Assembly (NCBI RefSeq): GCF_026262505.1
Contig: NC_067205.1
Span: forward strand, 806,001-870,000
DNA length: 64,000 nucleotides
DNA from: Trichomonas vaginalis G3
Taxonomy: Eukaryota > Parabasalia > Trichomonadida > Trichomonadidae
Direction of reading: 5' to 3'
Part shown: in pieces, positions 50,401 through 63,233 of the stretch
Layout of the letters: the number at the start of each line of letters is the position of its first letter
Position numbering within the stretch: position 1 is the stretch's first letter
Notes under the pieces: generated by a model
Databases searched by the model: none
Told to the model about the DNA's origin: nothing
The model's input: only the letters and a program-made list of their open reading frames with translations
Program-made: the position numbers and the translations under genes

Positions 50401-52608
50401 ATTGTTTGTCTCTGTTGAGGAAGAGCCTGAGTTGGAAGAGATTGTTGTTGTCTCTGTTGAGGAAGAGCCTGAGTTGGAAGAGGTTGTTGTCTCTGTTGAG
50501 GAGAGCCTGAGCTGGAAGATTGTTGTTGTCTCTGTTGAGGAAGAGCCTGAGTTGGAAGAGATTGTTGTTGTCTCTGTTGAGGAAGAGTCTGAGCTGGAAG
50601 AGATTGTTGTTGTCTCTGTTGAGGAAGAGTCTGAGCTGGAAGAGATTGTTGTTGTCTCTGTTGAGGAAGAGTCTGAGTTGGAAGAGATTGTTGTTGTCTC
50701 TGTTGAGGAAGAGCCTGAGCTGGAAGAGATTGTTGTTGTCTCTGTTGAGGAAGAGCCTGAGCTGGAAGAGATTGTTGTTGTCTCTGTTGAGGAAGAGCCT
50801 GAGTTGGAAGAGATTGTTGTTGTCTCTGTTGAGGAAGAGCCTGAGTTGGAAGAGATTGTTGTTGTCTCTGTTGAGGAAGAGTCTGAGTTGGAAGAGATTG
50901 TTGTTGTCTCTGTTGAGGAAGAGCCTGAGCTGGAAGAGATTGTTGTTGTCTCTGTTGAGGAAGAGCCTGAGTTGGAAGAGATTGTTGTTGTCTCTGTTGA
51001 GGAAGAGTCTGAGCTGGAAGAGATTGTTGTTGTCTCTGTTGAGGAAGAGCCTGAGCTGGAAGAGATTGTTGTTGTCTCTGTTGAGGAAGAGCCTGAGTTG
51101 GAAGAGATTGTTGTTGTCTCTGTTGAGGAAGAGCCTGAGCTGGAAGAGATTGTTGTTGTCTCTGTTGAGGAAGAGTCTGAGTTGGAAGAGATTGTTGTTG
51201 TCTCTGTTGAGGAAGAGCCTGAGCTGGAAGAGATTGTTGTTGTCTCTGTTGAGGAAGAGTCTGAGTTGGAAGAGATTGTTGTTGTCTCTGTTGAGGAAGA
51301 GCCTGAGCTGGAAGAGATTGTTGTTGTCTCTGTTGAGGAAGAGCCTGAGTTGGAAGAGATTGTTGTTGTCTCTGTTGAGGAAGAGCCTGAGCTGGAAGAG
51401 ATTGTTGTTGTCTCTGTTGAGGAAGAGCCTGAGCTGGAAGAGATTGTTGTTGTCTCTGTTGAGGAAGAGTCTGAGTTGGAAGAGATTGTTGTTGTCTCTG
51501 TTGAGGAAGAGTCTGAGCTGGAAGAGATTGTTGTTGTCTCTGTTGTGGAAGAGCTGGCGCTGGAGGAACTTGGATGTTTACTCTATTTACTTGTATAAAA
51601 TTAGGAGGTAATTTGAGGATTGCTTGCCGAGATTTATTATTATTTGATTTTGGTTTCAATATGCGTCCATTAATATTTTGATGACCATCAGTAATTTCAT
51701 CATTAATATTTAAATTTCTTTCATTAATGTTTTGATTAATATTTGAATGGCTATTAATCGTTTCTCCATCAATATTTGAATTTCTTTCATTAATGTTTTG
51801 ATTAATATTTGAATGGCTATTAATCGTTTCTCCATCAATATTTGAATTTCTTTCATTAACGTTTTGATTAATATTTGAATGGCTATTAATCGTTTCTCCA
51901 TCAATATTTGAATTTCTTTCATTAATGTTTTGATTAATATTTGAATGGCTATTAATCGTTTCTCCATTAATATTTGGATTCCTATTGCCAATTATATCAT
52001 TAATATTAAGCGCGTTTCCTGATTTAATTTTATCTGATTTTACATCTTCAATGATATCATATGAATCATCACTTGATTCAACATCGCTATCTGCTTTAAA
52101 AATCCTTCTGCTAATACTTCTGTGTATTTTTTACCATTGCTATCTGTCCTTATTGCAATCATTTGACCTTTTATATCACTTCTTCTAAATTCTCTTACTT
52201 GTTTTAATAAGCAATTAAGTTCATATCCATATTCTTCGATTGAATCCATGTTCAGTATTTTCATAGCAGTATCAATGTCATTTCTGGCTGAAAACAATGC
52301 AATTTGTGAAATATCCATATCATATCCACATTTTATTAAATCCTCCAAATTTGATAGTTTAGTTGAAGAAATTATTGGATTGTCAAATAGTTTAGAGGCT
52401 TTTTTGACTCTTTTATTTCAATTGTCATATCTGAATAATGTTTAACATAATTAAACAATTGTATCTTCTTTGAATCTTTTTGTAATATAAAAGTCTTTAG
52501 TTTAAGATGAAATACTTTGGAAGCATATAGATATAATGATAGACAATGTATTTCTTGAGGAGTATTGACTTTTTTAATTTTATTTTCATATTTGAGCGTG
52601 ATAACCAT
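47439..52608 (-). CDS. MULE transposase with UBA and possible ubiquitin-like N-terminus; frame interrupted about four times
   Basis: From ATG 52608 the minus strand reads, through about four 1-2-nt frame changes (near 52400, 52097, 50405 and 49120), a product of about 1,720 residues. In order: a possible ubiquitin-like region (MVITLKYENKIKKVN to DMTIEIKE); a UBA domain (DLIKCGYDMDISQIALFSAR, then NDIDTAMKIL); an acidic linker; four 22-residue Asn-rich repeats; about 55 Pro/Gln repeats; and a 547-codon transposase (49082-47439). Numbered from 49082, the transposase has a C2HC zinc finger (C62, C68, H94, C96), LFIDGTFRIV (D226), ITSDFENAL (D296), GCIFHY and NNGVESFNK (E406), the DDE set of Mutator-like enzymes. 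That ORF has no ATG of its own before the catalytic core. The product should bind the element ends and cut and join DNA. A UBA could recruit ubiquitinated proteins; this is inference. Confidence 0.75.
49242..51550 (-). repeat. 42-bp tandem array coding a Pro/Gln-rich 14-residue repeat
   Basis: About 55 units. On the minus strand each unit codes ALPQQRQQQSLPAQ, with A/T and A/S variants. The unique flanks on both sides (ending KPKSNNNKSRQAILKLPP upstream, PKQQPHITDNLSFDNF downstream) are in this frame, so it is the natural one. Four irregular units lie between 50401 and 50520; a 2-bp shortfall near 50405 moves the frame. Because 42 is a multiple of three and no unit frame contains a stop, long open frames also appear in other frames and on the plus strand. 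Confidence 0.95.
51710..51975 (-). repeat. 66-bp tandem repeat coding an Asn-rich 22-residue repeat
   Basis: Four nearly identical units code SHSNINQNINERNSNIDGET on the minus strand, in the frame that links the UBA part to the Pro/Gln array. Confidence 0.9.
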
Positions 52609-52611
52609 ATC

Positions 52612-52618
52612 AAAAATG
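52612..52618 (-). promoter_or_regulatory. Initiator TCATTTT of the transposase gene
   Basis: TCATTTTTGAT directly precedes ATG 52608 on the minus strand, with the +1 A about 9 nt before the start codon. This fits the trichomonad initiator and fixes the start of the long transposase gene. Confidence 0.65.
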
Positions 52619-52619
52619 A

Positions 52620-53259
52620 ATAACCTTAATTTATAAATCTGAATTTGATTTTAATAATAAAAATAATATATATATATGTAATTCATGAATTATATTTTTA
52701 CACTTCATTTTACCTGAACAAATATAGCTGATATCAAATAACAATTTAATATAGAAATTGAAATTGTTATATATGCAATGTAAATACACATAATACATAT
52801 ATTATAATTTATCAATGATTATTGTCTAGACCAAAATTTGTAGATGGAATTATGCAATTTCTCAATTTAAAGTCCCAGCTGTTTGTATAACAACTTCATA
52901 TTGAAATTTACTAATAAACACGGTAAGTTTCATAATTTTTATTATGATGATCTTACATTTGATTAAAATCGACGATTTTTCAATTGGAAAATAGTGCAAA
53001 GTAATAAAGAATATATTTAGCAAATTTTAAATTTTTCAAAAATTTTATAGAAAAAAGGACTAGCAAAGATTTAAAGGAAATTTGAATAAACTCATAGAAT
53101 TTTTGAAAGAAGAAGGGAGATTTGAGAGGATTTTTGGTCAGAAAAATATAGAATTAAATGAATAATTGGGTATGATAAGATAAGTGAAGGTAAAAGATAA
53201 TTATAGTAAACGAAAACGTGTAAAGTTGAAGCAAGGTAATATTTTAATCATTTAAAAAA
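52620..53259. other. Unique centre between the transposase promoter and the satellite
   Basis: AT-rich, without a supported gene. Not repeated at the left arm. Confidence 0.55.
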
Positions 53260-56200
53260 GAAAAAGAGGAAAACTTGTTCTTGAATCTTCTTGGTGAAAG
53301 ACAAAATTCAATGAAACAATGTTGATTGATGTACATTGACACAGAAACATTGATTGTGTAATCAATCTATTGAAACTACAAAACTTTGTTCTTGAATCTT
53401 CTTGGTGAAAGACAAAATTCAATGAAAAATGTTGATTGATGTACATTGACACAGAAACATTGATTGTGTAATCAATCTATTGAAACTACAAAACTTTGTT
53501 CTTGAATCTTCTTGGTGAAAGACAAAATTCATGAAACAATGTTGATTGATGTACATTGACACAGAAACATTGATTGTGTAATCAATCTATTGAAACTACA
53601 AACTTTGTTCTTGAATCTTCTTGGTGAAAGACAAAATTCAATGAAACAATGTTGATTGATGTACATTGACACAGAAACATTGATTGTGTAATCAATCTAT
53701 TGAAACTACAAAACTTTGTTCTTGAATCTTCTTGGTGAAAGACAAAATTCAATGAAACAATGTTGATTGATGTACATTGACACAGAAACATTGATTGTGT
53801 AATCAATCTATTGAAATACAAAACTTTGTTCTTGAATCTTCTTGGTGAAAGACAAAATTCAATGAAAAATGTTGATTGATGTACATTGACACAGAAACAT
53901 TGATTGTGTAATCAATCTATTGAAACTACAAAACTTTGTTCTTGAATCTTCTTGGTGAAAGACAAAATTCAATGAAACAATGTTGATTGATGTACATTGA
54001 CCACAGAAACATTGATTGTGTAACCAATCTATTGAAACTACAAAACTTTGTTCTTGAATCTTCTTGGTGAAAGACAAAATTCAATGAAACAATGTTGATT
54101 GATGTACATTGACACAGAAACATTGATTGTGTAACCAATCTATTGAAACTACAAAACTTTGTTCTTGAATCTTCTTGGTGAAAGACAAAATTCAATGAAA
54201 CAATGTTGATTGATGTACATTGACACAGAAACATTGATTGTGTAATCAATCTATTGAAACTACAAAACTTTGTTCTTGAATCTTCTTGGTGAAAGACAAA
54301 ATTCAATGAAACAATGTTGATTGATGTACATTGACACAGAAATTGATTGTGTAACCAATCTATTGAAACTAAAAATTTGTTCTTGAATCTTCTTGGTGAA
54401 AGACAAAATTCAATGAAACAATGTTGATTGATGTACATTGACACAGAAACATTGATTGTGTAATCAATCTATTGAAACTACAAAACTTTGTTCTTGAATC
54501 TTCTTGGTGAAAGACAAAATTCAATGAAACAATGTTGATTGATGTACATTGACACAGAAACATTGATTGTGTAATCAATCTATTGAAACTACAAAACTTT
54601 GTTCTTGAATCTTCTTGGTGAAAGACAAAATTCAATGAAACAATGTTGATTGATGTACATTGACACAGAAACATTGATTGTGTAATCAATCTATTGAAAC
54701 TACAAAACTTTGTTCTTGAATCTTCTTGGTGAAAGACAAAATTCAATGAAACAATGTTGATTGATGTACATTGACACAGAAACATTGATTGTGTAATCAA
54801 TCTATTGAAACTACAAAACTTTGTTCTTGAATCTTCTTGGTGAAAGAAAAAATTCAATGAAAAATGTTGATTGATGTACATTGACACAGAAACATTGATT
54901 GTGTATCAAATCTATTGAAACTACAAAACTTTGTTCTTGAATCTTCTTGGTGAAAGACAAAATTCAATGAAACAATGTTGATTGATGTACATTGACACAG
55001 AAACATTGATTGTGTAATCATCTATTGAAACTACAAAACTTTGTTCTTGAATCTTCTTGGTGAAAGACAAAATTCAATGAAACAATGTTGATTGATGTAC
55101 ATTGACACAGAAACATTGATTGTGTAACAATCTATTGAAACTACAAAACTTTGTTCTTGAATCTTCTTGGTGAAAGACAAAATTCAATGAAACAATGTTG
55201 ATTGATGTACATTGACACAGAAACATTGATTGTGTAATCAATCTATTGAAACTACAAAACTTTGTTCTTGAATCTTCTTGGTGAAAGACAAAATTCAATG
55301 AAACAATGTTGATTGATGTACATTGACACAGAAACATTGATTGTGTAATCAATCTATTGAAACTACAAAACTTTGTTCTTGAATCTTCTTGGTGAAAGAC
55401 AAAATTCAATGAAACAATGTTGATTGATGTACATTGACACAGAAACATTGATTGTGTAATCAATCTATTGAAACTACAAAACTTTGTTCTTGAATCTTCT
55501 TGGTGAAAGACAAAATTCAATGAAACAATGTTGATTGATGTACATTGACACAGAAACATTGATTGTGTAATCAATCTATTGAAACTACAAAACTTTGTTC
55601 TTGAATCTTCTTGGTGAAAGACAAAATTCAATGAAACAATGTTGATTGATGTACATTGACACAGAAACATTGATTGTGTAATCAATCTATTGAAACTACA
55701 AAACTTTGTTCTTGAATCTTCTTGGTGAAAGACAAAATTCAATGAAACAATGTTGATTGATGTACATTGACACAGAAACATTGATTGTGTAATCAATCTA
55801 TTGAAACTACAAAACTTTGTTCTTGAATCTTCTTGGTGAAAGACAAAATTCAATGAAACAATGTTGATTGATGTACATTGACACAGAAACATTGATTGTG
55901 TAACAATCTATTGAAACTACAAAACTTTGTTCTTGAATCTTCTTGGTGAAAGACAAAATTCAATGAAACAATGTTGATTGATGTACATTGACACAGAAAC
56001 ATTGATTGTGTAACAATCTATTGAAACTACAAAACTTTGTTCTTGAATCTTCTTGGTGAAAGACAAAATTCAATGAAACAATGTTGATTGATGTACATTG
56101 ACACAGAAACATTGATTGTGTAATCAATCTATTGAAACTACAAAACTTTGTTCTTGAATCTTCTTGGTGAAAGACAAAATTCAATGAAACAATGTTGATT

Positions 56201-57010
56201 GATGTACATTGACACAGAAACATTGATTGTGTAATCAATCTATTGAAACTACAAAACTTTGTTCTTGAATCTTCTTGGTGAAAGACAAAATTCAATGAAA
56301 CAATGTTGATTGATGTACATTGACACAGAAACATTGATTGTGTAATCAATCTATTGAAACTACAAAACTTTGTTCTTGAATCTTCTTGGTGAAAGACAAA
56401 ATTCAATGAAACAATGTTGATTGATGTACATTGACACAGAAACATTGATTGTGTAATCAATCTATTGAAACTACAAAACTTTGTTCTTGAATCTTCTTGG
56501 TGAAAGACAAAATTCAATGAAAATGTTGATTGATGTACATTGACACAGAAACATTGATTGTGTAATCAATCTATTGAAACTACAAAACTTTGTTCTTGAA
56601 TCTTCTTGGTGAAAGACAAAATTCAATGAAAAAATGTTGATTGATGTACATTGACACAGAAACATTGATTGTGTAATCAATCTATTGAAACTACAAAACT
56701 TTGTTCTTGAATCTTCTTGGTGAAAGACAAAATTCAATGAAAAATGTTGATTGATGTACATTGACACAGAAACATTGATTGTGTAATCAATCTATTGAAA
56801 CTACAAAACTTTGTTCTTGAATCTTCTTGGTGAAAGACAAAATTCAATGAAACAATGTTGATTGATGTACATTGACACAGAAACATTGATTGTGTAATCA
56901 ATCTATTGAAACTACAAACTTTGTTCTTGAATCTTCTTGGTGAAAGACAAAATTCAATGAAATGTTGATTGATGTACATTGACACAGAAACATTGATTGT
57001 GTAACAATCT
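53260..57010. repeat. 111-bp satellite array, about 34 units
   Basis: GTACATTGAC recurs every 110-111 bp across the block. The consensus unit of 111 bp is 37 codons, and on the minus strand it stays open (FCSFNRLITQSMFLCQCTSI then NIVSLNFVFHQEDSRTK). Single-base indels in some units, often in A/C runs, break the frame into pieces. Each unit contains the palindrome-like CATTGATTGTGTAATCAATC. One partial unit is at the inner end of the left arm (47266-47348), inverted. Whether it is translated is doubtful. Confidence 0.95.
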
Positions 57011-57379
57011 ATAAAATTATTAAACTTTTTAGCTTTCCTTTAATTAATTTTATTATTTTAATTATTTGATCATTAAGTCTCATTGTTTTACAACATCCCC
57101 ATTCTCTCATTATCTTCGTTTAAATTAATATCTATTTTTAGATTTATTATTATATGAACTTTTGTTTAGGTTCTTTTAAAATAAGTTTCTTTGCGAGAAT
57201 TAATTATTTTTTGTTTTCCTAAACTTACACATTTATAATGAACATTCAAGCTAAATCGACATTGTTTTGATAATTAAATATGCATTTAATGAAAATATTA
57301 ATTGTCACTTTTTATATTTGTTAATGAAAATGATTTTTAAGTTATAAGGTGCCATAACAATTGACAAAGAGTTATACAT

Positions 57380-58045
57380 TTGTACAAACACATTTGTACA
57401 CACTAGCATATTGTAGCAGTTTATATTACAAATAAAGATTCGCTTTATTTTACGAGTTTCAAATTTAGATCTGAACCATGTTGAAGATCTTTCAAATCAA
57501 TACGACAAATACATTTGTATACACTAGCATATTGTAGCAGTTTATATTCAAATAAAGATTCGCTTTATTTTACGAGTTTCAAATTTAGATCTGAACCATG
57601 TTGAAGATCTTTCAAATCAATACGACAAATACATTTGTATACACTAGCATATTGTAGCAGTTTATATTACAAATAAAGATTCGCTTTATTTTACGAGTTT
57701 CAAATTTAGATCTGAACCATGTTGAAGATCTTTCAAATCAATACGACAAATACATTTGTATACACTAGCATATTGTAGCAGTTTATATTACAAATAAAGA
57801 TTCGCTTTATTTTACGAGTTTCAAATTTAGATCTGAACCATGTTGAAGATCTTTCAAATCAATACGACAAATCATTTGTATACACTAGCATATTGTAGCA
57901 GTTTATATTACAAATAAAGATTCGCTTTATTTTACGAGTTTCAAATTTAGATCTGAACCATGTTGAAGATCTTTCAAATCAATACGACAAATACATTTGT
58001 ATACACTAGCATATTGTAGCAGTTTATATTACAAATAAAAATTCG
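57380..58045. repeat. 121-bp tandem repeat, right arm
   Basis: Inverted counterpart of 46236-46905, also six units (ATATTGTAGCAG at about 57411, 57531, 57651, 57772, 57892 and 58012). Confidence 0.95.
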
Positions 58046-58709
58046 GTATTTATTTTTATAACTTATTTTTTATTACATAGATTTTAATTCTAACCGAAAA
58101 ATATTTCTAATCTATTTATATATGTATTTTACTTAATGACATTGATGATATATGCAATTTATATGCACGTTTATCAATTATCAATATGAGCCATTGTATT
58201 GTTCATGGTAGTAATATTTGAATTTTAATAGTTGTTATCAACACACGTAGCTTTTTGTCCTAAATTTATACTATTTGGTTCCGAAATAAGATTATAAATT
58301 TTTTAAATTTAAATTCGACTTTTAAATACACTACTGATCGATTGCTTATATTGAGTTTCTGCTTTGCAAACAAGTTGAGGTTATAATTGTAAGTTTATTT
58401 GTATGAAATAAGAAATAATATATGTGACATTTGGATTTTATGCTACCATTTTTCTAAACAGGTGGTAGTGAGTCATTCACTTAAATATTGAGTAATCTTC
58501 AATAATGTGTAACGAAGATTTCTCTGAAACCATTAAAATAACGTATATAAATAATCGTATGTCAAAATGTGTGCCTATTTCAATTTTGCACACATTTTGA
58601 CAGAAATTTGAATGAAATTTAGAGGTTTTTCTTCAAATTTGAATGATGCTTGTCAGAAAAAGTGTCAAAATGTGTGCAAATGTGTGCATTTTATCCATCT
58701 CATTTCTTT

Positions 58710-59946
58710 TGTAATAAACAGAAATTCATCAAAAGTGACAGCTCTCAATTTTTTGACATTTGTAAATTCTAAATTGAATGAGAAAAATGAAATAATACTA
58801 AGCATAATACAATATTCTAGATTTAATTATAATTAGGAAAAGTTAGTTTTGAGAGTACTTTTTATAGGCATATAGAATGAAATCTTCTGAAAAATAATAT
58901 CACATAAATCATATTATTTTCTAATATATAACTATTTTATATAAAAATCAAATTCAATGATCTTAAAAGCGAAGGATAAACCTCAAAATTTACGAATATA
59001 ATGAGTGGGATATAATGCTTATCTATCATAAAACATATGAAATATCAATTTTTGCTTTACGCCTAATTTTGACGACAATTAGCAAAAATGTTAAATGTTA
59101 ACACTCAGTCCATTTGAATATGAAAATAAAATTGACTTTGATTAAATGTTTTATTTATCATGCAATTCTTCTTGCGACCAAAGATTTGAATAAAATTTCA
59201 AAAAATAAGATAGCTTAAAAATAATATACGGTAGTGTTTACTAATAGATGAATAGTATATAAATTCTATTAAAATGGATTTGATCCAAAAAATATATAAA
59301 ATTTGATCATAAATAAAATCGTTTTAAATTACTTCTTCATTAAATTAACAATTATTTTTGGTTTTATATTTTTTTGGATCAAATCCATTTTAATAGAATT
59401 TATATACTATTCATCTATTAGTAAACACTACCGTATATTATTTTTTAAGCTATCTTATTTTTTTAAATTTTATTCAAATCTTTGGTCGCAAGAAGAATTG
59501 CATGATAAATAAAAACATTTAATCAAAGTCAATTTTATTTTTCATATTCAAATGGACTGAGTGTTAACATTTAACATTTTTGCTAATTGTCGTCAAAAAT
59601 TAGGCGTAAAGCAAAAATTAATATTTCATATGGTTTTATGATAGATAAGCATTATATTCCCACTCATTATATTCGTAAATTTTGAGGTTTATCCTTCGCT
59701 TTTAAGATCATTGAATTTGATTTTTATATAAAATAGTTATATTTAGAAAATAATATGAGTTTATGTGATATTATTTTTCAGAAGATTTTGTGTTCTTCTT
59801 CAAAATTTTATTTTTTTATTAAAAAGAATCTTTACAAAATATACATTTACTTTAATTAATATTTAAAAACGTGCTCTATCAAAAGTTCCAAAAATTCAAT
59901 ATTTTAGCTTTTCTGAGGTGTCACTTTTGATGAATTTCTGTTTACA
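58710..59946. mobile_element. 1.25-kb palindromic MITE, copy 3 (in the right arm)
   Basis: Inverted counterpart of copy 2, 1,237 bp. It is shorter than copies 1 and 2 through several single-base losses (for example AAAACATATG for AAAACCATATG and GGGATATAAT for GGGAATATAAT). Confidence 0.85.
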
Positions 59947-60174
59947 ACACTTTAAATACAGTTACTTTATATAGAACTCATTTTTCAAAATTAAAAGTAG
60001 TTACGACTTTTAAATTTTTTTCCTTTCAATTTGTAATAACTGCTCAAAATTTGCATAAACGATTGTAAATCATATTTTTTATTTTTAAAAATGTTTCTCA
60101 TAATGTTTTGGATATTTGATATTAAATTTCAATTTTGATTTTGAGACTTTGTTTAATTCACTTCATTTTAGGAT

Positions 60175-60373
60175 ATGAGCTACTGATATGACTATACTAT
60201 AGTACCCAACAGTGGGACAAGTATGAGGAAGAAAAGAGACGCGTTGAAGAGAAGGAAGAGAAGAAAGAGAAGAGGAAGATCGCAAGAGACGTGAAAGAAA
60301 TAGCAGCAGCAGCTACGGTGGTAGCAGCAGCAATAGTGGAAGCTCTAGCAATGGTGATTGCCGTGTTTCATGA
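60175..60373 (+). pseudogene. Disrupted right-arm copy of the small Glu/Arg-rich cargo gene
   Basis: Matches 43887-44090 in reverse. The ATG region and the Tyr-rich start have small deletions, and the Glu/Arg run has lost bases, so no frame spans it. The initiator-like TCATTTT upstream (about 60163) is kept. Confidence 0.7.
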
Positions 60374-60762
60374 AGAAATTTAACACTGAATATTCCCATT
60401 TTATTAATAAAATAATATTTTCATTATACTTTAGCATTTTAAATAGGTTTAAGATGAGTTTACGGTCTCTTCGTAAACAATTTAATTAATATATTGCTTT
60501 AAGATATTTTATTGCGTGAATTATTTAGTAATGCCATATACTCGATATGAAAACGTTCCAATTATCATCTAAAATTAGTGAGACCTATCAATTGGTTCGG
60601 ACAGTTTTCTTGATTGATGATTCTAACCGAATTTCGTAAAAAAAGTTTCATTATGAGAAATAATGAAAACCATGATTAAACTATACGAATGCAACAATAA
60701 TATTTACGTTTAAAACAAGATTTTTGAAAAAATAATATCATATTTATGAAATTTAACAATTT

Positions 60763-61314
60763 TTATTTCGTTGTTGGAAACTTGGCGTATTTGTAGCCTT
60801 TATCAATGATTTCCTTTATTCCACCTGGTGGAATTTGAACCCAGCACAAAACTGGTACCAAATTACTTGTTGGTGGCGGAATTGTAATATCTGTTGGAAT
60901 AACTGTTGGAAGATTATTTCCATCTTCTTTAGCTCTCCGAAAAACAAGTATTCTTGGTTAGCCGTTGGTTGTGGTTCCTGAACAGGAACTTTCTGCTCCA
61001 ATTTAGGTTCTTCGATAATTTCCTGTTTCTCTGGTTGAGGTTCCTTTGGTTTTTCTTGCTTTCTCTCCTTTTTCTGTTGAGGATCAAATTTCTTTTCCTG
61101 AACATATTTGGTTTCTTGTGGCGGACGGACGAAAATCTGTTGGTTTTGGTGGTTCTGGTGTTTGTAAATTCAATGCGCCCCAGCCAATTCCACTTGCGGG
61201 TGAAAAGTTATGTTTCGGTGCCGTTTTTGGTGCTTCTTTTTCTTCCTGAGGCTTGTTTTGAGCTGGGTTGAAATTTGTATTTTTCTTTTTCTGATAAGGC
61301 TGTTTTCCCTTAAT
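60763..61314 (-). pseudogene. Frame-disturbed right-arm copy of the Pro/Glu-rich cargo gene
   Basis: Matches 42944-43495 in reverse, with the same 552-nt length and the same ATT in place of a start codon. One lost base near 60931 and one gained base near 61134 put the middle out of frame. Confidence 0.7.
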
Positions 61315-62938
61315 AACTCAAAAAAGAAATGAAGTGATTGGCAAATTAATTCAAAATATAATTGAATGAAAATTTATCTAATAACCGTCGGATTTTATTT
61401 CCAAATATCAAGCAATTCTTCTGACACGCCATTTTAAAATTTTAGCAATTTTGTGCCAGTAAAATTTTTCCTATCATTCTGATTTCATTATGCAATTAGT
61501 ATTGGAATATAAAGTGCGCCTGATTCTATAATAAAATTTTCTTCAAACTTGAATTTTAAGCTTCAATCTCGTTTGAATTACTCGTTTAATCATTTTTTGT
61601 ATCAACTCCATATATGAAATGATGCAATATGACGATTTTCAAGTAATAACATATATCAATAAAAGTACTAATGCTTGAATATATGAAATTATGAGAATCA
61701 ATCGGATTTTATTTACAATAGCAAATACCCTAAAGTTTTTGTTATTGGAATCTGACACGCCCGTAAATTTTTATAAAAGCTCATTAATACAGCTCCCTGA
61801 TTGGAGACATTCTTTGTGACATATACCATATACTTATGTAGGCACTAGAGAATCTACCATATGATTTTAGTAGTCTACTAATGACATTCATAGTGCAATT
61901 AGACGAAATTTATTTTGCTTGTAAAACCACACTACATGAAGATCCAAACCCATTATTATAACATTATATTACTGGTACATAGTAGTATATATTGCTGAGG
62001 TTGAAATCTAAATCTAAAAAGTTATCAAGATATCAAACTAATGTAATTGGCCTAGTCTATTCAATTACAGATATATTAATATATATGATCCGGTGAATTG
62101 ATTTATACATAATGACATGATATATAAAAAAAATTATAATATTTTAAAATTAGAGTTAAAATTTCACATATCTACATGCAAATGGTTAGAAATGTTATGC
62201 ATATATCAATCTCGGTTGTGATTTTACTATATAGGAAAATATGTCGGAGTAATGATTCAAACTTTCAAAGTAATGCTTTATTTGAACAATATGAATTGAA
62301 ATTCATTTTGATAAGTCAGGCTATGAATGATAATGATATAATAACAGTTTAAAAAAAGATAATATTATAAATTTTGAAAAGATTGATATTTTTTATTTAA
62401 TTTGGAATATTCTTAATTCCAATTGATGTAGAATGTGGTATCATGTCAATTTTTGAAATTCGGCTAATTTTGGAAAGACATTTTGAATTGGGTATCAATT
62501 GTTAAAATTAAGCTTGGTTATTAATGTAAGTCAAATGCAAAATAAGGGAGAAGACAATATTTGTAATTAAATGTAACAAATTCACAATTTGAAGAATATC
62601 AATATAATTTGAAAAAATTGTTAATTTCATAGGCAACAAGATGTCTATTGACACTGCATATAATTGTGAATATATTTCATTTCAAAATTGATAGAGATTT
62701 AAAAACTACATGCGTAAAATGAAAACTGATGATAAATGATATAAACTAATATGATTTATAACATTGAGTGTTTTGATAAACTAAATAGATGTAGAATTCA
62801 ATAATTAATGAAAATATTAAGATTTTTAAAGATAAATACAAATCATATGGTAAATTTGTGTTTAAGGGATTTTGAATAAGGATATTGTTTATGTACTAAT
62901 TATATGTATGGACAGGCAAGAAAATAAAGAGATTGTAT
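61315..62938. other. Gene-free part of the right arm
   Basis: Inverted counterpart of 41312-42925; nothing further is seen. Confidence 0.6.
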
Positions 62939-63233
62939 AATGAGAATGTGATTGCAAAAGTTTGACCGACAAGAGTGTAATATGCACTCTGTCGGTCACA
63001 ATGTGTCATTCGGGAGACATTGCCACTGCATGTCCCCAGATTGGCACACTGTTCCGCATTCATAACTTGAATGCGGAACTTTGACCGACAAGAGTGTAAT
63101 ATGCACTCTTGTCGGTCACAATGTGTCATTCAGGGAGACATTGCCACTGCATGTCTCCCAGAATGAGACAATTTGTTGCAATCAGAATGTGATTGCAAAA
63201 GTTTGACCGACAAGAGTGTAATATGCACTCTTG
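62939..63233. repeat. Hairpin array, right arm
   Basis: Counterpart of 41015-41311, with three A hairpins (the last one partial) and both C variants. A few bases are missing relative to the left arm (for example CACTCTGTCGG for CACTCTTGTCGG). Confidence 0.85.

Noticed and set aside
49229-51598. Long plus-strand ORF of Leu/Ser/Lys repeats and its companions across the 42-bp array
   Set aside because: They exist only because the unit has no stop in these frames. Unique coding sequence on both sides of the array is in the minus-strand Pro/Gln frame.
53260-57010. Minus-strand ORFs of 37-residue repeats as real genes
   Set aside because: They are pieces of the satellite, broken irregularly, with no initiator or unique coding flank. 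Kept as a repeat only.
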